From contig JARROA010000032.1 in the NCBI GenBank assembly GCA_037384425.1, positions 1-64,000 of the forward strand: 64,000 bases of DNA, in the 5' to 3' direction. The position numbers and the translations under genes are program-made. Of this stretch, positions 59,109 to 64,000 are shown piece after piece (the stretch's first letter is position 1; the number at the start of each line of letters is the position of its first letter). Below the pieces are notes generated by a model. The model saw only the letters and a program-made list of their open reading frames with translations. It was not told the origin of the DNA and ran no database searches. This stretch comes from Thiodiazotropha sp037384425. Its GTDB lineage: Bacteria > Pseudomonadota > Gammaproteobacteria > Chromatiales > Chromatiaceae.

Positions 59109-60089
59109 TTACATCGCTTCAGTGAGGGAAGGATCGATGTAGGCGTCGACGTCCTGTGCCTCCTTGTAGACGTCGTTGGCCAGGTTGAAGTCGTCGGAGA
59201 TCTTCGACGATCCGTAGAGTGAGTCAAAGCCCTCGCCCTTGGCGAAGTGGGATTTGGCCTCGTCCAGGGTCAGGATCTTGGTGCCGTTGATGAAGCCTTT
59301 ATACTCGTCGGGACCGAGCCCCACGCGTGAGGCCATGATCTTCACCGCATCGTCATAGGTCGCGGGGTCCTTGATGTAGTCGACGACCCGGTACCAGACC
59401 TTGATCACCTTCTCCCATTCGGCCTTGCGGGCGGCCAGACTGGAGGGCGAGACCGCCAGCACGTCGTAGATCAGACCGGGTTCGTCAGCGCTGGTATAGA
59501 TCGGCTTGGAACCGGGCACCAGATTCAGGGCCATGCCGGAGTTGGGCTGCCAGGCGACGATGGCGTCCACGTCACCGGAGGCGAGCACCTGAGGGGTCTC
59601 GTTGGTGGGCACGTTGACCAGCTCCACGTCCTTCTCGCTCATGCCGGCCTTCTCCAGGCCGTTGAGCAGCAACAGATGGGAGACGAAGCCGATCTCCACA
59701 CCGACCTTCTTGCCCTTGAGATCGGCGATTGAGTCGATACCGGGCTTGCCCACCACCATGTCGTTACCGTTGGAGTAGTCGTTGATCAGGATCATCACGC
59801 TCTTGGCGCCGGTGGCGCCGGTGACCAGGGCGTCGCCGTTGGTCATGGTCACCGCGTCGAGCTTGCCGGCGGCGAAGGCATCCATCGAAGCCACGTAGTC
59901 GAACCACTCGAACTGCACATCGACACCTTCCTCCTTGAACCACTGCTTCTCGATGGCCACTTCCCAGGCCACCCAGCCCGGCCAGTCGGAATAGCCGATC
60001 TTCAACGGCTCGGCCAGGGCGCCGGCCGACATGCCCAGCATGGCGACAGCGGCCAGGGCGGAGAAAAACTTACTCAGGCGTTTCATCAT
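59109..60089 (-). CDS. Carboxylase-associated ABC transporter substrate-binding protein
   Basis: About 326 residues from the ATG at 60089 (a second ATG follows directly). The signal peptide ends at A-L-A before E-P-L-K-I-G-Y-S-D-W-P-G-W. The fold is NMT1/SsuA-like (F-E-W-F-D-Y-V-A-S-M-D-A-F-A-A-G-K-L-D-A-V, V-G-V-E-I-G-F-V-S-H). It fits the binding proteins found beside urea carboxylases. With the riboswitch evidence the ligand may be guanidine. It is the first gene of the cluster, behind a sigma-54 promoter. Confidence 0.9.
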   Translation of the reverse strand: MMKRLSKFFSALAAVAMLGMSAGALAEPLKIGYSDWPGWVAWEVAIEKQWFKEEGVDVQFEWFDYVASMDAFAAGKLDAVTMTNGDALVTGATGAKSVMILINDYSNGNDMVVGKPGIDSIADLKGKKVGVEIGFVSHLLLLNGLEKAGMSEKDVELVNVPTNETPQVLASGDVDAIVAWQPNSGMALNLVPGSKPIYTSADEPGLIYDVLAVSPSSLAARKAEWEKVIKVWYRVVDYIKDPATYDDAVKIMASRVGLGPDEYKGFINGTKILTLDEAKSHFAKGEGFDSLYGSSKISDDFNLANDVYKEAQDVDAYIDPSLTEAM

Positions 60090-60102
60090 GGAGGAGTCCT
60101 CT

Positions 60103-60132
60103 GGTAATACTAATTTCAATTTTCGTATTACC
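60103..60132 (-). promoter_or_regulatory. Candidate operator of the NikR-like regulator
   Basis: A perfect inverted repeat GGTAATAC-N14-GTATTACC. Counted as 6-bp half-sites it is GTATTAC-type GTAATA-N16-TATTAC, 28 bp in all, the same half-site size and spacing as E. coli NikR operators (GTATGA-N16-TCATAC). It overlaps the start site predicted from the sigma-54 promoter, so a bound repressor would block transcription. Confidence 0.65.
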
Positions 60133-60137
60133 CTTAG

Positions 60138-60153
60138 TGCAACCCATGTGCCA
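60138..60153 (-). promoter_or_regulatory. Sigma-54 promoter of the ABC transporter operon
   Basis: Minus strand TGGCACATGGGTTGCA matches the -24/-12 consensus TGGCAC-N5-TTGCA at every specified position. The start site would fall near 60127. The substrate-binding protein ATG is at 60089. Confidence 0.85.
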
Positions 60154-60272
60154 GACGCGCTTGTATCTGCTTACTCGTTGTAATCTCTGTATTTTTTATT
60201 GATGATCGCGAAAGATCATGTTTTCCGCACGCCCCATCATGGGGCCTGGTAGTCGCAGATCGGTGATGTTCA

Positions 60273-60289
60273 TGCACCCGAAGTGTGCA
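60273..60289. promoter_or_regulatory. Candidate NtrC enhancer site
   Basis: TGCACC-CGAAG-TGTGCA differs by one base from the NtrC-type palindrome TGCACC-N5-GGTGCA. Its centre is about 135 bp upstream of the sigma-54 promoter, a usual enhancer distance. An AT-rich tract (60188-60200) and an ATGATC-N6-GATCAT repeat (60202-60219) lie between, possibly bending sites. Confidence 0.65.
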
Positions 60290-60307
60290 AGATCAATGGA
60301 TAGGACA

Positions 60308-60326
60308 GGTGGGGCTGGGCCCCACC
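60308..60326. repeat. Palindromic repeat, GGTGGGGC type
   Basis: GGTGGGGC-tgg-GCCCCACC in the divergent region before the amidotransferase gene. Same family as 41925 and 52765. Confidence 0.75.
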
Positions 60327-60406
60327 AAATACTCCCAATAGCCACAGCTTATCTTCTGATCTCAGCGGGCATCCCATAAGATAGGCGCTTTACTGAAGGA
60401 ACAGAC

Positions 60407-61105
60407 ATGACCCTGCGCGCGCACTATCTCCAACACGTCCCCTACGAAGGCCTCGGCAGCATCGAACCCTGGCTGCGCGAAGCCGGCTATGCAATCGACA
60501 ACACCCGGCTCTACGAATCGACAATACTGCCGGCTCTCGACGGTCTCGACCTTTTGATCGTCATGGGCGGCCCGATGAGCGTCAACGACGAGGCCGACTA
60601 TCCCTGGCTGGTCGATGAGAAACGCTTCATTCTCCGGGCCATCGAAGCCGGGCTGCCCGTGCTCGGTATCTGTCTCGGCGCCCAGTTGATCGCCAGCGCC
60701 CTGGGGCAACGGATCTACCCGAACCGGGAGAAGGAGATCGGCTGGTTTCCGATCGAGGGCCTGGCCGTAACTGATGAAACGGGTTTCAGCCTGCCCCCCA
60801 ATCTGGAGGTCTTCCACTGGCACGGCGAAACCTTCGACCTGCCTCCTGACGCGATTCACCTCGCCCGCAGCGAAGGCTGCGAAAATCAGGCTTTCCTGCT
60901 GCCAGACAGGGTGGTGGGCCTGCAGTGCCACCTCGAGACCACCCCCGATTCCGCGCGGCAGATCCTCGAGCACAGCCGCAACGAGCTGGTCGCTGGCCGC
61001 TTCGTGCAGCAGGAATCGGAGATGCTGGCCACGCCCCCCGAACGCTATGCTGAAATCAACCGGGTCATGAGCGGACTGTTGAGCTGGCTGACAACCTCGG
61101 ATTAG
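60407..61105 (+). CDS. Class I glutamine amidotransferase-like protein
   Basis: 232 residues, stand-alone GATase1 domain of the GMP-synthase-like type. The catalytic triad is intact: Cys89 in L-G-I-C-L-G-A-Q, His175 and Glu177 in L-Q-C-H-L-E-T; the oxyanion strand is V-M-G-G-P-M. It should hydrolyse glutamine or a gamma-glutamyl compound; gamma-glutamyl hydrolases of amine breakdown (PuuD type) are related in fold. It is divergent from the ABC operon, with an AAGGAA RBS, and may share the nitrogen control region. Confidence 0.85.
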   Translation: MTLRAHYLQHVPYEGLGSIEPWLREAGYAIDNTRLYESTILPALDGLDLLIVMGGPMSVNDEADYPWLVDEKRFILRAIEAGLPVLGICLGAQLIASALGQRIYPNREKEIGWFPIEGLAVTDETGFSLPPNLEVFHWHGETFDLPPDAIHLARSEGCENQAFLLPDRVVGLQCHLETTPDSARQILEHSRNELVAGRFVQQESEMLATPPERYAEINRVMSGLLSWLTTSD

Positions 61106-61153
61106 AGCCATCAAAAACCCTATCGGGTCTTCGCCGGCTGCTCCATGCAATAG

Positions 61154-61180
61154 CCCGGATGCAACGCAGTGGAATCCGGG
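61154..61180. repeat. Palindromic repeat, diverged CCCGGATG type
   Basis: CCCGGAT..ATCCGGG at the 3' end of lutC, related to the repeats at 30611 and 39773. Confidence 0.6.
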
Positions 61181-61182
61181 AT

Positions 61183-61830
61183 TCAGGTGACGATCAACAC
61201 CAGCAACGATCGGGGCCCATGCACCCCATAGGCGAGCACCTGGGCGATGTCGGCCGACTTGGACGGTCCCGAGATCAGCAGGGCGTTGGTCGGCATGCCC
61301 TGCGCCCAGCCCTGTGCCTGCATGGCTTCGGCAAAGGTGGAATAGATGTCATCCGCCTGCAACAGCACGACATGGAGGGGCGGCACCAGTGAGAGCAGGC
61401 GCGGCTCCGACGTGTCGGGCCAGAGGATCAGGCTGCCGGTCTCGGCGATGGCGCCGCGGCTGCCGGTGAAGCCGGCATCCATCCGCTCGAACAGATCGTT
61501 TTTCCAGGCCTCGATTTCCAGCGCGTAGGGAACCGCCTCTATGTCGTCCGCCTGCAGTGCCGACTCGAGTCGGGCAGCGACCGGACTGTCCGGCGCATAG
61601 ACCAGATTGCCGACGCCCTTGGCCTTGAGCAGGCTCACCAGGTCAGCCGACCAGCGCGCCTCGGTCGTCACCTGCACCTCGGCGCGCACCTCCTGCATAC
61701 GGTCCGTGAAACGCGCGATCCGCTCCTCCGGATCCCAATCATGACGATCGACGGTGCGCTCGATGCCCTCGCCTCGGTCTCGGCCGACCGAGCGGAGTCG
61801 CTCCAGGATACGTCGCCGTGCCTCACTCAT
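61183..61830 (-). CDS. lutC: Lactate utilization protein C (LUD domain)
   Basis: 215 residues from the ATG at 61830; the frame is open upstream through lutB but that part is a shadow. It is the LUD (DUF162) domain alone: E-A-R-W-S-A-D, G-F-T-G-S-R-G-A-I-A-E-T-G-S-L-I-L and P-P-L-H-V-V-L-L. It is one of three subunits of the LutABC L-lactate dehydrogenase complex. It overlaps lutB by 8 bp. Confidence 0.93.
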   Translation of the reverse strand: MSEARRRILERLRSVGRDRGEGIERTVDRHDWDPEERIARFTDRMQEVRAEVQVTTEARWSADLVSLLKAKGVGNLVYAPDSPVAARLESALQADDIEAVPYALEIEAWKNDLFERMDAGFTGSRGAIAETGSLILWPDTSEPRLLSLVPPLHVVLLQADDIYSTFAEAMQAQGWAQGMPTNALLISGPSKSADIAQVLAYGVHGPRSLLVLIVT

Positions 61831-63235
61831 GACCTTCCCCCTCCGCATCGACGATCTGCCGCAACGGCTTGTCAGCGATACGCGGTGCCTTTCTGACCGA
61901 AGTCCAGGGACCGAGCTGCTGCGGCAGCAGACGCCGGAAGCGGCTGGCGCTGGCGACGGCGATGCGATAGAGCTTCGGATGGCTGGCGAGGCTGGCCCAG
62001 GCGCGCCAGAGCGCGGCCTGAGACGACTTGCGGCGACCACCCTGCCCTCGGGTCCCACCGTCGCCATCCCGGCGCACGCTCTCCCAGCGCAAGCGGTTGA
62101 GCAGTTGGGGAATCGGGATGCGCACCGGGCAGACCTCGCCGCAGGCGCCGCACAGGGTGGAGGCCTCGGCCAGTTCGCCCAGGCGGTCGAGCCCCTCCTT
62201 CTGCGGCTCAAGAATACTGCCGATGGGACCGGGATAGACGGTACCGTAGGCATGGCCGCCGAGCCGAGTGTAGACGGGACAGTGGTTGATGCAGGCGCCG
62301 CACCGGATACAGCGCAGGGTCGCTTGCAGCTCCTCGTCGGCGTAGATGCGCGAACGGCCGTTGTCGAGCAGCACCAGGTGGACCTCGTGGGGACCGTCCT
62401 TCTCACCCGACTTGCGGGGCCCGCTGATCATGTTGAAGTAGGTGGTGATGCGTTGGCCGGTGGCGGAACGGGGCAGCAGCGACAGCAGGGGCGGCACATC
62501 CGCCAGCTGCTCCACCACCTTCTCGATACCGGTCACCGCGATGTGCAGTGGCGGCACGGTGGTCGACATGCGGCCGTTGCCCTCGTTCTCCACCAGGCAG
62601 AGGGTGCCGGTCTCCGCGACCAGGAAATTAACCCCGGAGAGTCCGGCCTCGGCCTGCTGAAACTTCTCGCGCAGGATCGCTCGCGCGGCGGCGGTCAGCT
62701 CGTCCACATCGTCGGTGTATGGGATGTCGGGAAACTTTTCGTGAAACAGCTCGGCGATCTGCTGCTTCGACTTGTGCAGCGCCGGCATCACGATGTGCGA
62801 GGGGGTCTCCCCCGCCAGCTGGATAATGAACTCGCCCAGGTCCGACTCCAGGCACTCGATGCCCCGGGCCTCCAGGTAGTGGTTGAGCCCCATCTCCTCG
62901 GAGACCATCGACTTGCCTTTGACCAGGCGCGTCACGCCGTGCCGCTGCAGGATGTCGTGCACGATCCCGTTGGCCTCTTCGGGGGTCTCGGCCCAGTGCA
63001 CGCGGATGCCGTTCTCCTCACAGCGGGCCTCCGCCCGCTCCAGCAGTTCGGGCAGATTGGACAGCGCATGAGCGCGAATCGCCATGCAGCGGCGACGCAG
63101 GGATTCCAGCTCGTCGGGGTCGGGAAACAGCGCCTGGCGCTTCTCCATCAGCATGTCCATGGCCCGGCGCAGATGGCCGCGCAACGCCCCGTCCCGCAGG
63201 GAGCGGATCACGCCCTGATGAAAATCACTCGCCAC
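61823..63235 (-). CDS. lutB: Lactate utilization iron-sulfur protein LutB
   Basis: About 470 residues from a GTG at 63235, preferred because GGGAG lies five bases upstream; the frame is open to 63304. An N-terminal LUD domain (N-F-L-V-A-E-T-G-T-L-C-L-V-E-N-E-G-N-G) is followed by two 4Fe-4S motifs, C-I-R-C-G-A-C-I-N-H-C-P and C-G-A-C-G-E-V-C-P, and a C-terminal LutB tail. It carries electrons in L-lactate oxidation to pyruvate. It overlaps lutA by 11 bp and lutC by 8 bp. Confidence 0.93.
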   Translation of the reverse strand: MASDFHQGVIRSLRDGALRGHLRRAMDMLMEKRQALFPDPDELESLRRRCMAIRAHALSNLPELLERAEARCEENGIRVHWAETPEEANGIVHDILQRHGVTRLVKGKSMVSEEMGLNHYLEARGIECLESDLGEFIIQLAGETPSHIVMPALHKSKQQIAELFHEKFPDIPYTDDVDELTAAARAILREKFQQAEAGLSGVNFLVAETGTLCLVENEGNGRMSTTVPPLHIAVTGIEKVVEQLADVPPLLSLLPRSATGQRITTYFNMISGPRKSGEKDGPHEVHLVLLDNGRSRIYADEELQATLRCIRCGACINHCPVYTRLGGHAYGTVYPGPIGSILEPQKEGLDRLGELAEASTLCGACGEVCPVRIPIPQLLNRLRWESVRRDGDGGTRGQGGRRKSSQAALWRAWASLASHPKLYRIAVASASRFRRLLPQQLGPWTSVRKAPRIADKPLRQIVDAEGEGHE

Positions 63236-63998
63236 CGCTGCGCTCCCAGAGAAATTCCGCGATATGTCGGGTCTCCGGCCCGTCGCCCTGCCACTCGAAT
63301 GCACCGCCGATATTCATCAGACAACCACTGTCCTGGCTAACCACCAGTTGGGCGCCGCTGTCGCGCAGGGCCCGGGTCTTGTCCTCCACCATGGCGGCGG
63401 AGATCTCCGGCTGCTTGACCGCGAAAGTGCCACCGAAACCGCAGCACTCCGCCTTGTGGTCCTGCTCCACCAGCTCCACCCTGTCGAGTTGCGCCAGCAG
63501 CGACTCCGCAGCGTGGGCCATGCCCATCTCGCGGCGTGTTGAGCAGGAGGTGTGCAGGGCCACCCGCATCGGCTCGCCCCTGTCCTGCAGACTGATTTGC
63601 AACACATCATTGAGGAACCCGGTCAGCTCCCAGACACGCGCCGCGACCGCCACCGCCTGCTGGTACCGATCGGTACCCTCGAACAGACGGGGGTAGTGGT
63701 GTTTCATCATTCCGGCACAGGAGCCTGATGGAACCACGATGGGATAATCGGCGGGAAACAGGTCCAGCTGGGCTGCCGCCACCCGGCGCGCCTCATCCCG
63801 GTATCCCGAGTTGTAGGCGGGCTGTCCGCAGCAGGTCTGATTGCGGGGAAAGATCACCGACAGGCCCTCGCGTTTCAGCAGCGCCATGCCGGCCAGACCG
63901 GCCTTCGGATAGAAGAGATCTACCAGACAGGTGGCGAAAAAGTAGACGCTGTCGGGACGTGATTGGCCTGGCACCTCTGCTACAAACCTCGGTTTCAA
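63225..63998 (-). CDS. lutA: Lactate utilization protein LutA (5' end at the window edge)
   Basis: At least 257 residues, reading in from the right edge. Two CCG domains are seen: N-Q-T-C-C-G-Q-P-A-Y-N-S-G and E-C-C-G-F-G-G-T-F-A-V-K-Q-P, which bind a non-cubane Fe-S cluster in this family. The only start visible is a TTG at 63998, two bases from the edge. The family usually begins close to the V-Y-F-F-A-T-C-L segment about 20 residues later, so most of the gene is here. It is the first gene of lutABC. Confidence 0.9.
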   Translation of the reverse strand: MKPRFVAEVPGQSRPDSVYFFATCLVDLFYPKAGLAGMALLKREGLSVIFPRNQTCCGQPAYNSGYRDEARRVAAAQLDLFPADYPIVVPSGSCAGMMKHHYPRLFEGTDRYQQAVAVAARVWELTGFLNDVLQISLQDRGEPMRVALHTSCSTRREMGMAHAAESLLAQLDRVELVEQDHKAECCGFGGTFAVKQPEISAAMVEDKTRALRDSGAQLVVSQDSGCLMNIGGAFEWQGDGPETRHIAEFLWERSGGE

Positions 63999-64000
63999 AA

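Noticed and set aside
60090..60406. ykkC-type (guanidine-I) riboswitch before the ABC operon
   Set aside because: No ykkC conserved blocks are seen. The short leader after the sigma-54 start site is taken up by the inverted repeat and the RBS.
61831..62406. N-terminal extension of the LutC frame
   Set aside because: It is a shadow of lutB in another frame. LUD-family sequence starts at 61830.

Overview
The window is GC-rich bacterial chromosome. The block rnm - yciO - site-2 protease - trpS - scpA - scpB - rluB, together with yciB/yciI, smc-zipA-ligA, tmcA and rdgC, points to a gammaproteobacterium. A Chromatiales-like relative is a guess, because no marker gene in the window settles it. No rRNA, CRISPR array, integrase or full-length transposase was seen. 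One tRNA (Lys, TTT) is present.

Layout. 1-4.5 kb: accessory-looking, less GC-rich DNA with a small membrane protein, a GNAT protein translationally coupled to a VAO/PCMH-type flavoprotein, and an SGNH hydrolase. It ends at the 3' end of tRNA-Lys. 4.7-7 kb: a two-domain thioredoxin-fold protein and a diguanylate cyclase. 7-24.4 kb: housekeeping, with chromosome segregation (scpAB, smc), division (zipA), ligA, trpS and rRNA/RNA processing. 24.5-26.2 kb: queF and an FGGY kinase. 26.3-39.7 kb: polysaccharide genes (initiating sugar transferase, TviB-type dehydrogenase, UDP-glucuronate epimerase-like protein) around an AmmeMemoRadiSam group, a RepB-type primase-like gene, a frameshifted hypF, tmcA and a B12-binding-type radical SAM gene. 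40-44.4 kb: rdgC, AMMECR1, a GYF/pentapeptide membrane protein and a FliK-like/FlhB-tail pair. 44.5-60.1 kb: a large minus-strand nitrogen cluster. 60.4-64 kb: a class I glutamine amidotransferase and lutABC.

The nitrogen cluster is the highlight. By homology it is a urea carboxylase/allophanate hydrolase locus with its UAAP1/UAAP2 pair, ABC importer, type III glutamine synthetase and creatininase-family protein. Directly in front of the carboxylase lie two hairpins, each with an ACGA loop, joined by 9 nt. This is the architecture of the guanidine-II (mini-ykkC) riboswitch. With the DUF1989 UAAP pair (carboxyguanidine deiminase CgdAB type), the cluster reads as guanidine assimilation: import, carboxylation, deimination to allophanate, hydrolysis to ammonia, capture as glutamine.

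The ABC operon has a textbook sigma-54 promoter, an NtrC-like enhancer about 130 bp upstream, and over the predicted start site an inverted repeat with NikR operator geometry (6-16-6). A NikR-like regulator that has lost the nickel-binding cysteine (Thr100) is encoded in the same cluster. This combination of nitrogen control, a NikR-like repressor and a guanidine riboswitch is the best candidate for something not yet described.

Small mobile DNA is frequent. Two non-autonomous elements of about 170-180 bp sit between genes so that the flanking TA plus the element's first base forms the upstream gene's stop codon. Several families of palindromic intergenic repeats also occur.
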